NCBI GenBank assembly: GCA_041738135.1
Contig: JBGSQK010000058.1
Span: 1-64,000 of the forward strand
DNA: 64,000 nucleotides
Direction: 5' to 3'
From: JAGOMX01 sp041738135
GTDB taxonomy: Bacteria > Pseudomonadota > Alphaproteobacteria > JAGOMX01
Shown in pieces: positions 7,680-17,111 of the stretch. Position 1 is the first letter of the stretch. Every line of letters starts with the position of its first letter. The notes below the pieces were generated by a model. The model saw only the letters and a program-made list of their open reading frames with translations. It was not told where the DNA came from and searched no databases. Made by a program: the position numbers and the translations under genes.

Positions 7680-10673
7680 TTTGGTTTTTACCAATAAATA
7701 GATGCCTGGGATCACGAACAGCGTTAACAAGGTTCCAACCGTCAGGCCGCCCACTAGCACAATGCCTATGGCACGGCGTGTTTCAGCGCCTGCTCCTGAT
7801 GAAATAATCAGGGGGATGGCGCCAAATACCATGGCTCCGGTTGTCATCAGGATTGGTCGCAGCCTTAGGAGTGCTGCCTCTGACACGGCGTCCTTAACGG
7901 ATGATCCTTGGAGGCGTCTCTGGTTGGCAAATTCCACAATTAAGATACCGTGTTTGGATATGAGACCGATAAGTGTGATGAGTCCAACTTGTGTGTATAT
8001 GTCGAGCGTTCCGCCCGTAAGCCATATAAGTCCCAAGGCGCCAAAACCTGCCAGTGGCACTGTGAACATGATAATCAGTGGATCCACAAAGCTTTCAAAC
8101 TGGATGGCCATGATGCAGAAGATGAACAGCAAGGCGATCAAAATAAGCATGAGCATCATGGAGGATGATTCTTTCAGCTTTTGAGCGGCGCCGGTGAATT
8201 GGTATCTCAGGTCACTGGGGAGAACTTCTGCGATTTTGGCTTCAATTTCTGCAACGCCATCTTCCATACTGATATTTGGTGCACGCGTTATGTTGAGCTG
8301 GGCAGCGCGCAACTGATTATAGTGTTTCAGTTCTTTGGGCATCACATCTGGCACGAACCTCATAAAATCCGAATAGGGAACAATTTCGCCATGGGTATTG
8401 ATGGCAAAAACCTCTTCCAGATAGAATGGTTTTTCGCTGCCCTTCAAGGACAATTTGTAGCGGACACCGTCTTTTTTGAACTCAAGACCCAGGTTTTCGT
8501 CCATCATGATGGCCATGTCTAAGGAAGCCTGCTGCGGCGTGATACCATTGAGAACCAGTTTGCGACGATCTATTTTTCCTTGGAAACCGGGTGAATTTAG
8601 TTTCAGGTCATGGCGGCTGTCTAGAAAATGGACTTTGTCGTCATTAAAAATCTTATTGAGTTTTTCCACATGCTGGTTCAAATCCTTATAGCTACCTATG
8701 GTTTGTATAACGACGGAAAGACCAGCGTCACGGGCAGATACTTGCTCCACGCCAGGAATACCCGTGTCCCAGCTCCATGGATGAGCCTGAATGGTTGGTA
8801 CATCTGCAATCTTGGCTCGTAGCTCATCCACTACTTCACTGGCTGAACGACTACGCTCAGACCATGGCTTTAGGGCAGATACCACTACCCCACCCCATCC
8901 GCCTGCAAATGTCAAAAAGGTGGGCGCTTCTGGAATGCCAGACATAATCTTTTCCACGCGCTGAATATACTGATCAAATTCAGCTTGGGATGCGCCTCCC
9001 AGCGGCGGCATAAAAATGCCAACTACGCCACGGTCTTCAACGGGTGTCAACGATTGTGGAACCATGCTAAACAAGGTGACACAAGCAAACATGACGACCG
9101 CAAGACTGGAGATCAATAGCTTGGGCCAGGCAAATACATTGCCTAACAATCTTTGATAGGTTCGCTCAATTTTACTAAGCCAAACGTCAATGGCTGGCAG
9201 GTAATGTTTTTCGTGGGGTTTGAGCAATAGAGAACACATCAGGGGTGAAAATGTGAGAGCCACAAGGCCAGAAATTATGACAGCGCCCGCCAGGGTTAGG
9301 GCGAACTCAAAGAAAACCTGACCGATGGCATCTTGAATAAATGCGATTGGCGCGTAAACGCTTGCCAGGGTTAAGGTCATGGCAATAATAGCAAAACCGA
9401 TCTCACGAGACCCTTTCAGAGCAGCTTCTTTTGGCTTCATGCCATTTTCAATGTGCCGGTGGATGTTTTCAAGAACAACGATGGCATCGTCTACCACCAG
9501 ACCCACAGCCAGCACCATGGCAAGCAGAGTAATGGTGTTGATGGATAGACCAAACACACTCATGATACCCATCACGCCAATCAGTGAAAGAGGAATGGCC
9601 ACCACAGGGATGAGGATCGATCTGAAGTTGCGTAAGAAGAGGAATACGATGATCATCACTAATATAATGGCTTCCGCTATGGACATCTTTATGGCGGACA
9701 AGGAACCGCGGATGAATTTGGTTTTATCAAAGTTCACATCCAAGGTCACATGGGCTGGCAGGACTTTTCTAAAATCCGGCAATTGTGCATAGATGGCATT
9801 GGAAATATCCAACGGGTTACCATCACTGGACTTTATGATACCCAGTAAAACACCGGGCTTACCATTGACGCGAACTATTTTATCCTTAGAAAACGTGAGC
9901 TTGATATCGGCAATGTCTTTCAGCAGGACGATAGTCGAGCCATGATGGGCCACGGGTATCTTCTCAAAGTCTTGGGCTGTGGTTGCTGTCAGATCTATGG
10001 TTATAGGGATGGCATCTTGATAGCGACCACCTGGAAGTGAAGCATTGTACTCACTTAAGAATCTGTGGACTTGTGCCGCATCAATTTTATGCTGCATCAT
10101 TTTGGCATTATCTAGCCTGATTTCCATCTCATAGGGTTGCCCCATCACATCCACTTTTGAAACGCCGGAAATGGTTTTAAGGGGATTTTTGAGATATATT
10201 TCGGCGATGTGGGTGAGCTCCGCAAAACTGGCCTGATCACTGATTAAGGCCAGATACATGAATGGTTCAGCGTCGCTTTCTTGTTGTTGCACCACTGGCT
10301 CTAAAATATCCTTCGGCAAATCGCCACGTGACATGGCTAAAGCATCGCGAATGCCAGACTGAGCTTTTGCCATATCGGTTCCAGCTTTAAACTTGAGTTG
10401 GATGGAAGCGGAGGAATAGCGTGAGGTGGAACTAATTTCTTCCACACCTTCAATACCGCCCATGGCGTCTTCCAATGGTGTAGCCACTTCACTTTCTATA
10501 ACTTCCGAGCTGGCATTAGGATAGACAACGTTGATACTAAACACCGGCGAAGAAACTTTCGGGTACTCCCGCAAGTTCAAACTGGAAAACGCCAGTAAGC
10601 CGCTGACTAAAACCAGCAGGTTAACCACCGTGGCCAGCACCGGCCTGTTAATGAAAAAATCGGTAAAGGACAT
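7638..10673 (-). CDS. RND (HAE1/AcrB-type) efflux pump inner-membrane subunit
   Basis: The 1011-residue proton-driven pump has the family layout: an N-terminal helix, a large periplasmic loop, a bundle of membrane helices (about 335-540), a second periplasmic loop and a final helix bundle (about 830-995). The Asp-Asp pair of the proton relay is present in GLVVDDAIVVLENIHRH, and the matching Lys lies in LIGLISKHGILIVEF. It starts 3 bases after the stop of the membrane-fusion protein and would work with it. No TolC-like outer-membrane channel is encoded nearby. The last 13 codons and the stop come from a family A repeat. Its divergent position to the aryl-polyene genes might mean a role in exporting a product or precursor, but generic drug efflux is equally possible. 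Confidence 0.93.
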   Translation of the reverse strand: MSFTDFFINRPVLATVVNLLVLVSGLLAFSSLNLREYPKVSSPVFSINVVYPNASSEVIESEVATPLEDAMGGIEGVEEISSTSRYSSASIQLKFKAGTDMAKAQSGIRDALAMSRGDLPKDILEPVVQQQESDAEPFMYLALISDQASFAELTHIAEIYLKNPLKTISGVSKVDVMGQPYEMEIRLDNAKMMQHKIDAAQVHRFLSEYNASLPGGRYQDAIPITIDLTATTAQDFEKIPVAHHGSTIVLLKDIADIKLTFSKDKIVRVNGKPGVLLGIIKSSDGNPLDISNAIYAQLPDFRKVLPAHVTLDVNFDKTKFIRGSLSAIKMSIAEAIILVMIIVFLFLRNFRSILIPVVAIPLSLIGVMGIMSVFGLSINTITLLAMVLAVGLVVDDAIVVLENIHRHIENGMKPKEAALKGSREIGFAIIAMTLTLASVYAPIAFIQDAIGQVFFEFALTLAGAVIISGLVALTFSPLMCSLLLKPHEKHYLPAIDVWLSKIERTYQRLLGNVFAWPKLLISSLAVVMFACVTLFSMVPQSLTPVEDRGVVGIFMPPLGGASQAEFDQYIQRVEKIMSGIPEAPTFLTFAGGWGGVVVSALKPWSERSRSASEVVDELRAKIADVPTIQAHPWSWDTGIPGVEQVSARDAGLSVVIQTIGSYKDLNQHVEKLNKIFNDDKVHFLDSRHDLKLNSPGFQGKIDRRKLVLNGITPQQASLDMAIMMDENLGLEFKKDGVRYKLSLKGSEKPFYLEEVFAINTHGEIVPYSDFMRFVPDVMPKELKHYNQLRAAQLNITRAPNISMEDGVAEIEAKIAEVLPSDLRYQFTGAAQKLKESSSMMLMLILIALLFIFCIMAIQFESFVDPLIIMFTVPLAGFGALGLIWLTGGTLDIYTQVGLITLIGLISKHGILIVEFANQRRLQGSSVKDAVSEAALLRLRPILMTTGAMVFGAIPLIISSGAGAETRRAIGIVLVGGLTVGTLLTLFVIPGIYLLVKTKFTSPLVGEVRSEA

Positions 10674-10676
10674 GGA

Positions 10677-11726
10677 TTACTCTTTTGGTTTTTCTGCTGG
10701 GGGAAGTTCTTTCACAGCGCGAGTGGGCCAAATGTTTTCTTGGCCCTTGAGGATTACCTTGTCGCCCTCTTTCAAACCTTCTGTGACTTCCAAACGCTGC
10801 TTGCCTTCAAGTCCAATTTCTATGGACTGAAGATTGGCTTTGTCCTCAACAATGGTATAGACGAATGAATTTCCATCCTTAAGGAATACGGCTCCGCGGG
10901 GCAAGGTGATTATACCGTCTTTTGTTTCTACATCCACTTCGACCGAAATAATCTGTCCGGAAGAAACTTTCCAGTTACCGGGTACCTCTGCACGAGCTAT
11001 GCCCATGTGGCTTGTGGGATCCAAGGCCTTTTGCACCGACCGAATTTTGGATTCGTTCCCTTTGTAACGGATTGTCTCGCCGGGATTAACCTCTGTAACA
11101 AGGGACTCGGGCACATCGATATTCAGTACAAATCCAGATGCGTCATAACAAGAAACTATCACATCGCCTTCGCTTAAGGTTTGTCCTGGTCTGAATTTGA
11201 AGACACCACAGACCCCATCAAAAGGTGCGATGAATTTGGTTTTATTGATTCTGTCTTGAACTTGCTCCAGCTCGATTTTTGAGCGCAGTAGCACTTCATG
11301 GGCGCGGTCCAAACTGGCTTGACTTTGGGCGTTGGATTTTTGCAATTGATTCAGACGATTGAACTGATCTTGAGCCAGCTTCACCTTAGTTTGGGCATGA
11401 GCGTACTCATGAGCAAGTTCTTCGTTTTCCAGTTCGGCCAGCAAGGTGCCTTTTTTAACGGCTTTGCCCTCCTCTACGTAAATGGTTTTCATGCGCCCTT
11501 TTACGTGACTAATAAAAGTGGTTTCCTGCTTGGAGGTCACATGGGCAAGCAACTTTACGCTTTTGGAAAGCGTACCTTTGGCAACGGTTTCCACTTCCAC
11601 AACAAATGGCTGCTCCGGCGGCATGCCGGCTTGCGGCCAGAAATAGTAAGAAAGCGCTGCGACGATGAGCAAAAGGCTCACTATAAAGATGGGGCGTTTT
11701 TTTATATAGGACACGATGGACTGCAT
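10677..11726 (-). CDS. RND membrane-fusion (periplasmic adaptor) protein
   Basis: The 349-residue protein has one N-terminal membrane anchor (about residues 13-30) and the usual adaptor order: a lipoyl half-motif (YVEEGKAVKKGTLLAELENE), an alpha-helical hairpin (about 105-160), the second lipoyl half (FIAPFDGVCGVFKFRPGQ), a beta-barrel and a membrane-proximal domain. It bridges the pump encoded immediately downstream to an outer-membrane channel not seen here. The gene lies between the phosphopantetheinyl transferase and the pump on the same strand, which makes a three-gene operon likely (77-base gap upstream, 3-base gap downstream). Confidence 0.9.
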   Translation of the reverse strand: MQSIVSYIKKRPIFIVSLLLIVAALSYYFWPQAGMPPEQPFVVEVETVAKGTLSKSVKLLAHVTSKQETTFISHVKGRMKTIYVEEGKAVKKGTLLAELENEELAHEYAHAQTKVKLAQDQFNRLNQLQKSNAQSQASLDRAHEVLLRSKIELEQVQDRINKTKFIAPFDGVCGVFKFRPGQTLSEGDVIVSCYDASGFVLNIDVPESLVTEVNPGETIRYKGNESKIRSVQKALDPTSHMGIARAEVPGNWKVSSGQIISVEVDVETKDGIITLPRGAVFLKDGNSFVYTIVEDKANLQSIEIGLEGKQRLEVTEGLKEGDKVILKGQENIWPTRAVKELPPAEKPKE

Positions 11727-11803
11727 TTTGAATCTTAGTTTGGTTTAAAATCAATGCAGAATAGCTGAAACCTTTGGCAGAAACTAGGGGGAAAATGGGG
11801 GTC

Positions 11804-12385
11804 TTATTTTTTTTCTGCCACCGTGCAGATGTAGTCATTGGTGAGAGATTGGGACAAATTATAATCTTCACTGGCAACATTTCCGTGCGTTATCTGCAAA
11901 CTGGTCTGCAGCACCTGACTCAATCCTTTGCCCTGTACTTTTGATATGGCTTCTTTGGCTGTCCATAGTTTGTAAAAACCCAGCGGCCCTTGTTCTCTGA
12001 CAAAATCGATTTCTGGTTCTGAGAAATAGTGCTCGGCAAGTTTTAAATACTTTCTGGTAATGGACAGGTCTTCAAGATCAATGCACGCTGGTTTCTCGCT
12101 TGAACTTATGAGGCATGCTATCCATGTGCCCGAATGGGATATGCTTATGTGAAGAGACAGACTGCTCATTGTCTTTGGAAAATAAAGAAAAGGTTCGCCC
12201 GAAGCATGATGTTTGATCGTGATTTGTTTAACCACATCATCTGTCACAAGTTGATTCTCAACCAACACCCCCCGCACTATTGCAAGAGCTGCAGCCCTGC
12301 GCGTTGCTTGAGAGGGCCTCTTGTTGGCCAGATCTGAACTATCGAAATCATCCACATACATATGCAGAAGATTCGTTAGTTTCAT
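11804..12385 (-). CDS. 4'-phosphopantetheinyl transferase (Sfp/AcpT type)
   Basis: The enzyme moves the phosphopantetheine arm of CoA onto a conserved serine of carrier proteins. The two signature blocks are present: the metal-binding CIDLEDL segment and WTAKEAISKVQGKGL with the catalytic Glu and Lys. It faces the polyene operon head to head. That operon contains two acyl carrier proteins with DSID sites, so they are the obvious substrates. I chose the ATG at 12385 (MKLTNLLHMY), giving 193 residues. An in-frame ATG at 12430 would add 15 residues and run into the shared promoter region. Neither start has a strong ribosome-binding site. Confidence 0.88.
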   Translation of the reverse strand: MKLTNLLHMYVDDFDSSDLANKRPSQATRRAAALAIVRGVLVENQLVTDDVVKQITIKHHASGEPFLYFPKTMSSLSLHISISHSGTWIACLISSSEKPACIDLEDLSITRKYLKLAEHYFSEPEIDFVREQGPLGFYKLWTAKEAISKVQGKGLSQVLQTSLQITHGNVASEDYNLSQSLTNDYICTVAEKK

Positions 12386-12405
12386 TTCTTTTGTGTTCAA
12401 TATTG

Positions 12406-12468
12406 ATAAGTACATGTGAAACTTATACACATAAATAAGTTGACAAACTACTAAATTCTAATCTAAGT
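12406..12468 (+). promoter_or_regulatory. Candidate promoter/operator of the aryl-polyene operon
   Basis: A perfect -35 hexamer TTGACA (12440-12445) is followed after 17 bases by CTAAGT, a weak -10. Just before and touching the -35 are three hexamers in alternating orientation: ATAAGT (12406-12411), ACTTAT (12421-12426) and ATAAGT (12435-12440). They form two overlapping inverted repeats. This arrangement could be an operator that controls the operon and perhaps the divergent transferase. The regulator is not in the window. Confidence 0.35.
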
Positions 12469-12514
12469 TACGGAGAATTTTTGAAATAGTAACTATATGA
12501 AGAAGGGTACTCTA

Positions 12515-12904
12515 ATGAAAAATATTTTAAAAGCTGCAAGCATGGTCATCATTGTTGGTTTAGTGGGTTGTAAGGGTAGAGCTCCTATCCAAAACGTTGA
12601 ACATCAACAAATGCCACAACCCGCACACTCTATGTCAAATCGCCAAATCGGTGAGACCATTAGTCAAACTCTTTCAAAAAGAGGCATTTATTGCTCTCCA
12701 GTGTCGGATAACAGGTTGATGTGCTCTATGGATACTCACGGACACCAGGCTCAGTTTTCTATCGACTATAATCAAAACGAGTTTTCGATCAATCACGTGA
12801 GTACTGGCAACATGAAAGAAGCAGAAGGGCGAGTCCACCCTAAGTATAACAAGTGGATCCTCAATGTTAAAAAAGACATTATGAAAGCCTTGTCGGCCAG
12901 ATAA
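12515..12904 (+). CDS. Small lipoprotein at the head of the aryl-polyene operon
   Basis: The product has about 129 residues and a lipoprotein signal with lipobox LVGC at about residues 15-18. The mature part is polar and of no family I recognise. The ATG at 12515 is preceded by AAGGGT at a good distance, whereas the in-frame ATG at 12497 has no ribosome-binding site. The stop lies 3 bases before the next gene, so it belongs to the operon. A role at the outer membrane in placing the finished aryl-polyene lipid is plausible from context only. Confidence 0.7.
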   Translation: MKNILKAASMVIIVGLVGCKGRAPIQNVEHQQMPQPAHSMSNRQIGETISQTLSKRGIYCSPVSDNRLMCSMDTHGHQAQFSIDYNQNEFSINHVSTGNMKEAEGRVHPKYNKWILNVKKDIMKALSAR

Positions 12905-12907
12905 ACT

Positions 12908-13570
12908 ATGAATGTACTAAATTGTTGTTGGTTAATAGGAAATACGTCGGGCTCTTGGCCTGAAAATACAGGGGATGGAGACGATCTTCCAGCGCTTATG
13001 CGCAGAAGATTGTCACCCTTGGGCAGGCAGGCTTTGCAAACTGTATTCAAAAGCTATTCACATATAGGTCGTGAGAATATCTCTTGGGTTGTGGCTTGCA
13101 GAGATGGTGATGCTTTCCGCAGGATTGATTTACTATCGAGTCTTGCAAAAGACGAGATGTTATCACCCACTGATTTTAGTATGTCAGTGCACAATGCAAT
13201 TATTGGTATGTTTTCTATTTTTACGGGAAACAAACACAACCATACGGCTCTGGCTGGTGGTGAGAGTACTTTTGAGAGTGGGTTGCTTGAGGCCATAGCA
13301 TTACAAATGGACAAAGCTGGATCTGTTGGTTATGTGTATTACGATTATTTGGACTCAGATAACCAAGATACAACGCACCAGGTTAAATGTGTGGCCATGG
13401 TTTTAGGTAATGGTAATGACGAGTTGACGATTCGTTTTAGTAACAATAGTGACGTTGGCACAATTGAATCGTTCGATATTAATAATTTGTTGGAATATTT
13501 AAAAGATGATGAACAAACCTTTAGAGTACCAGTTGCAGGCGGAGAAATCCTCTTCGAGCGCCCTTTATAG
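12908..13570 (+). CDS. Beta-ketoacyl synthase chain-length-factor-like protein
   Basis: The 220-residue protein resembles the short N-terminal-only ketosynthase homologues of aryl-polyene clusters (PF13723 type). Conserved segments include DFSMSVHNAIIGMFSIFTGN and the TALAGGESTF block, where an active enzyme would have its nucleophilic cysteine region. No catalytic Cys-His-His set is visible. In characterised aryl-polyene systems such a subunit pairs with a full ketosynthase and helps set polyene length. The partner here would be the synthase at 24181 or 26554. The 3' end overlaps the next gene by 65 bases. Confidence 0.82.
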   Translation: MNVLNCCWLIGNTSGSWPENTGDGDDLPALMRRRLSPLGRQALQTVFKSYSHIGRENISWVVACRDGDAFRRIDLLSSLAKDEMLSPTDFSMSVHNAIIGMFSIFTGNKHNHTALAGGESTFESGLLEAIALQMDKAGSVGYVYYDYLDSDNQDTTHQVKCVAMVLGNGNDELTIRFSNNSDVGTIESFDINNLLEYLKDDEQTFRVPVAGGEILFERPL

Positions 13571-14333
13571 TAAGCTGAATTTCATTTGGCGATTGTTTGC
13601 GACCGCATTGGGGTTTTCTCTGTTTGGTTTCGGCGGCGTTTTCATGTGTTTGACTATTTTTCCTGTGATTATCTTTCTGAGTAAGGATAAGGTGCAAAGA
13701 TCCCGACGGGTTAGATCCGTTATTCGTTACACTTTCAAAATCTTTTTATTTATTCTTGAATTTCTAGGTATTTTGAAGATTCGAACTAAAGGGCTTGAGA
13801 CCTTACAACAGATGCAAGGTAAACTTGTTATTTGTAATCATCCCAGCCTTCTGGACGTGGTCATCATCATGTCTCGCCTTAAAAACATCCAATGTGTTGT
13901 TAACAATAAGTTATGGCGAAATCTAGTGGTAGGTGTCGTAGTTCGAGCTGCGGGCTATATTCGCAATGACATTGACCCTGAGTTGTTTTTGGAGCAGTGC
14001 AAGGAAATGTTAGCTCGGGGGGAAAATATTATCATCTTCCCAGAGGGAACCAGATCTGTGCCGGGTCAGCCGCTAAAAATGCAAAGAGGATTTGCCAATT
14101 TGGCCTTGTGTGCCAACGCTGACATTCAAGCGCTTAGTTTAAAGTGTCACCCGGTTATGCTTATTAAAGGTGCCAAATGGTATGACATTCCCCCAAAACG
14201 TGCTCACTACCTACTTCAGGCTGGCCCAGAATTTAGCTGTCAGGATTATGATAGTGAGTCTCCTCGATCCATTCGGGTCAGGATTATGATGCGTGAAATT
14301 CAACAGTATTATGATGGGTGTTTAACAAAATGA
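13506..14333 (+). CDS. 1-acyl-glycerol-3-phosphate-type acyltransferase (PlsC family)
   Basis: The 275-residue membrane-associated enzyme has the HX4D motif (NHPSLLDVVI) and the substrate-binding FPEGTRS motif of the PlsC family. Two hydrophobic segments near the N-terminus (about residues 25-60 and 75-95) should hold it at the inner membrane. In aryl-polyene clusters a homologue is thought to join acyl and polyene chains to a glycerol-type or glycolipid carrier. The start overlaps the preceding gene by 65 bases. The next in-frame ATG is far downstream inside the first hydrophobic segment, so 13506 or 13509 must be the start. Confidence 0.87.
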   Translation: MMNKPLEYQLQAEKSSSSALYSKLNFIWRLFATALGFSLFGFGGVFMCLTIFPVIIFLSKDKVQRSRRVRSVIRYTFKIFLFILEFLGILKIRTKGLETLQQMQGKLVICNHPSLLDVVIIMSRLKNIQCVVNNKLWRNLVVGVVVRAAGYIRNDIDPELFLEQCKEMLARGENIIIFPEGTRSVPGQPLKMQRGFANLALCANADIQALSLKCHPVMLIKGAKWYDIPPKRAHYLLQAGPEFSCQDYDSESPRSIRVRIMMREIQQYYDGCLTK

Positions 14334-14584
14334 GTACATTAGAAAACGAAATAAAATTATTGATTATCCATAGTCTCAATTTAGAGGATATCGGAACCGA
14401 TGACATTAAGAGCGAAGATGCATTATTTGGTGAAGGGCTAGGCCTTGATTCTATCGATGCACTGGAGCTCGGCATGGCATTGCAGAAAAAATACAGTATC
14501 AAGATCGATTCTGAACCGGAAGACATCAAAGAGCACTTCTTCTCCGTAAGAACCATCGCAGCATTTATTAGTAACAAGATTTAA
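14330..14584 (+). CDS. Acyl carrier protein (first of two)
   Basis: The roughly 84-residue acidic protein has the carrier site GLGLDSIDALELGMAL, in which the Ser of DSID takes the phosphopantetheine arm. I chose the ATG at 14330, whose ATGA overlaps the upstream stop; a GTG at 14318 would add four residues. With a second, different carrier 10 bases downstream the operon has the two-carrier layout known from aryl-polyene clusters, in which one carrier is thought to load the starter and the other to carry extension. Which is which cannot be read from the sequence. Confidence 0.92.
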   Translation: MSTLENEIKLLIIHSLNLEDIGTDDIKSEDALFGEGLGLDSIDALELGMALQKKYSIKIDSEPEDIKEHFFSVRTIAAFISNKI

Positions 14585-14594
14585 GAGGTTAAAT

Positions 14595-14840
14595 ATGACT
14601 AAAGCGGAAATCCTAGAAAAATTGTCCGAGTTGCTGGAAGAATTTTTTGAAATCCCCCGAGCAAAAGTGACCCTGGAAGCCAATTTGTATACGGAATTGG
14701 ATCTGGATAGTATTGATGCTGTAGATCTGATTGTTAAGTTGCAGGATTTAACGCAAAAGAAGATTGCGCCCACGGACTTTAAAGAAGTTCGCACCGTTGG
14801 CGATGTGGTAGATAAAGTCTATGACCTTGTGCAGCAATAA
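14595..14840 (+). CDS. Acyl carrier protein (second of two)
   Basis: The 81-residue carrier protein has the prosthetic-group site ELDLDSIDAVDLIVKLQ. AGAGGTT lies 5-6 bases before the ATG. It is acidic and helical like all type II carriers, but its sequence differs clearly from the first carrier upstream, so the two are probably not interchangeable. Its last 20 bases overlap the COG4648 membrane-protein gene. Confidence 0.93.
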   Translation: MTKAEILEKLSELLEEFFEIPRAKVTLEANLYTELDLDSIDAVDLIVKLQDLTQKKIAPTDFKEVRTVGDVVDKVYDLVQQ

Positions 14841-15396
14841 AAAGCTTATAACTGGCTTTATATTGCTCGCAACCGTTGCCTACCCCTTTGCCATATATTT
14901 TTTGGGAGGGATTATTCCCGTCTCATACATGCTGATGGGGCTGTTGGGACTGTTGGTCATCCGTTCTGTGGTGCAATACAAAAGCCAAGTGAGGAGCAAT
15001 ATGTATATGACGCTTATGATCATAGCCATCATGCTTGGGCTGTTTTCATGGGATCATGTGATCGCCACCTATATGTACCCCGTTATAGTAAGCCTATCGT
15101 TTGCCTTGCTGTTGGGCTGGTCGCTGCTTTACCCCCCAAGTCTCATTGAAAGATTTGCACGGATTATGGAACCAGATTTGGATGAACACGGCGTTGCCTA
15201 TACCCGGAAAGCGACCATGGTCTGGCTGGTTTTCAGTCTTGCCAATGCAAGCATTTCCTTTATGACGGTGCTGATAAATGATACCGATCTGTGGCTTTTA
15301 TATAATGGCCTGATTTCATATATTTTGATTGGATTGCTTATGGGTGGTGAGTTTCTCTTCAGACAGTATTACAAATCAAAGAGGAAGACAGCATAA
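14821..15396 (+). CDS. COG4648-type integral membrane protein of aryl-polyene clusters
   Basis: The 191-residue protein has about six hydrophobic segments and a cytoplasmic-looking loop containing IERFARIMEPDLDEHGVAY, typical of the COG4648 group that accompanies aryl-polyene operons. Its biochemical role is not established; a part in membrane assembly of the biosynthetic complex or in lipid handling has been supposed. It overlaps the carrier protein gene by 20 bases, and its stop shares TAATG with the next start, which indicates translational coupling. Confidence 0.75.
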   Translation: MTLCSNKKLITGFILLATVAYPFAIYFLGGIIPVSYMLMGLLGLLVIRSVVQYKSQVRSNMYMTLMIIAIMLGLFSWDHVIATYMYPVIVSLSFALLLGWSLLYPPSLIERFARIMEPDLDEHGVAYTRKATMVWLVFSLANASISFMTVLINDTDLWLLYNGLISYILIGLLMGGEFLFRQYYKSKRKTA

Positions 15397-17111
15397 TGGG
15401 AAATACTAAGTTTGTTCCAGTGCATGCATTATTGAGTTCTCGTGAGAAAGACTATTGGGCGACCTATTGGGGTTCGCCGGAGTTTCTCAATTATCACGAA
15501 AAAATTTCCGCTATGATTGCCGCTATTCAGGAATCACAAGCCAAGCGTGTCTTTGTCATTAGTCAGGACCGCGCCCCGTTTTTAGCTGGATTTTTTGCGG
15601 CACTTTATGCGGAGGTGCCTGTGGTACTGCCTCAATCTGACGCTCCTGAACTCATCAGGGATCTTATGCAAGATGGCGATGTTTTGCTTTCCGATCAAGA
15701 TGACCTTTCAGCTATGGCGCCACAGTTTATTTCTATGAGCTTGAAAGGTTTAGCATCCAATGGGTTCGAGCCCTTAGACCCACGTAAAGCCGAGGTGATC
15801 TTTTATACCTCTGGCTCTTCAGGCAAACCCAAAGCTGTTGTGAAGAAACTCCAGCAATTGGAAGCGGAAGTTGCTGTATTGCAAGGCATATGGGGACAAG
15901 GTCCCGTGGGAACGTTTTTGTCGACGGTTTCTCACCATCATTTATATGCGTTTTTGTATTCCCTCATCTGGCCAGTGTCTAGCGGATTCAAAGTGGTTAG
16001 GCAGACATTTACCTATTGGGGAGATCTGCTAGCAAGTAGCAAGCCCGGTGATTTCATTATGTCGAGCCCAGCGCACTTGGGTCGTTTTTCGGTGTTGGAA
16101 GATTGCGAACCCAGTAAATTTGGGCATGTATTCTCATCTGGGGCACCTTTATCTTTTGAAGCAGCTCAAACGTCTCAAGCTTATTTGGGGTCTTTGCCCA
16201 TAGAGGTCTACGGTAGCACCGAAACGGGAGGTGTTGCTTTCCGTCAGCAATCCCAAGAATCAACTCCTTGGAAGGCTTTTGATTGTGTTCAGTTGAGCAG
16301 CGGACCTAACAATAAATTATGCGTAAGCTCCCCTTACTTGCCTGAGAATGAATCGTTCCAAACGGAGGATACGGTCAGCTGGGTGGACCAAGAGTCCTTT
16401 CATTTAATGGGTAGAGCCGATCGTATTTTAAAAATTGAAGGCAAACGGGTTTCATTAATAGAGATTGAAAACAAGCTGGGCCAAATGGATCTGATTGAAG
16501 ATGCTAGCGTTTTGCTGCTGCAGAAGAGTTTTCGTGATGAACTTGGCGCAGTGATTGTGCTGTCAGAGCTGGGTAAAGCCAAGTTAGATTCTGTGGGAAA
16601 ACCTGCACTTGTAAGAGAACTACGCAATGGTTTAGGCTCTTATTTTGACGCAGTGCTCGTGCCACGCAAGTGGCGTTTTGTGGAACATATTCCCGTGAAT
16701 GCTCAAGGAAAAAGGCAAGCTGCAGTTTTAGGTAAACTTTTTGAAAAAAACACTTTGGGGCCGGTGCGTAAACCTAAGGTCGCAAGTCAGCATATATCTG
16801 AGAATAAGGCTGAGTATGAATTGCAAATTCCAAGTGACCTTGCTTATCTCGAAGGACACTTTAAGGACATGCCCGTTGTCCCAGGCGTCGTGCAATTGAA
16901 CTGGGCGGTGGAATTTGCAAAAGTTGCCTTTGATTTGCAAGGTGATGTGAGGCAATGCAATCAAATCAAATTTTCCAACCTGATGAAGCCCAATGATCAT
17001 GTGCTATTGACCTTGGAATATAATCCTGAAAAATCCAGTGTCAATTATACCTATGCCACCTATTCTTCAGGTCGCGTCCATTTTTCTCAAGGGGATGCCG
17101 GTGGACTATAA
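15396..17111 (+). CDS. AMP-dependent aryl/acyl ligase fused to a hotdog dehydratase
   Basis: The 571-residue protein has two parts. Residues about 1-440 form an acyl-adenylating enzyme with the phosphate loop YTSGSSGKPKAV, YGSTETGG, the GRADRILKIEGKRVS hinge and a C-terminal catalytic Lys in NAQGKRQ. It would activate the aryl starter acid and load it on a carrier. Residues about 455-571 form a FabA/FabZ-type hotdog domain with EGHFKDMPVVPGVVQ, where the His is expected to be catalytic. In the Gammaproteobacterial clusters I know, ligase and dehydratase are separate genes, so the fusion is notable. Starts with TAATG overlap and ends 11 bases inside the next gene. Confidence 0.9.
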   Translation: MGNTKFVPVHALLSSREKDYWATYWGSPEFLNYHEKISAMIAAIQESQAKRVFVISQDRAPFLAGFFAALYAEVPVVLPQSDAPELIRDLMQDGDVLLSDQDDLSAMAPQFISMSLKGLASNGFEPLDPRKAEVIFYTSGSSGKPKAVVKKLQQLEAEVAVLQGIWGQGPVGTFLSTVSHHHLYAFLYSLIWPVSSGFKVVRQTFTYWGDLLASSKPGDFIMSSPAHLGRFSVLEDCEPSKFGHVFSSGAPLSFEAAQTSQAYLGSLPIEVYGSTETGGVAFRQQSQESTPWKAFDCVQLSSGPNNKLCVSSPYLPENESFQTEDTVSWVDQESFHLMGRADRILKIEGKRVSLIEIENKLGQMDLIEDASVLLLQKSFRDELGAVIVLSELGKAKLDSVGKPALVRELRNGLGSYFDAVLVPRKWRFVEHIPVNAQGKRQAAVLGKLFEKNTLGPVRKPKVASQHISENKAEYELQIPSDLAYLEGHFKDMPVVPGVVQLNWAVEFAKVAFDLQGDVRQCNQIKFSNLMKPNDHVLLTLEYNPEKSSVNYTYATYSSGRVHFSQGDAGGL

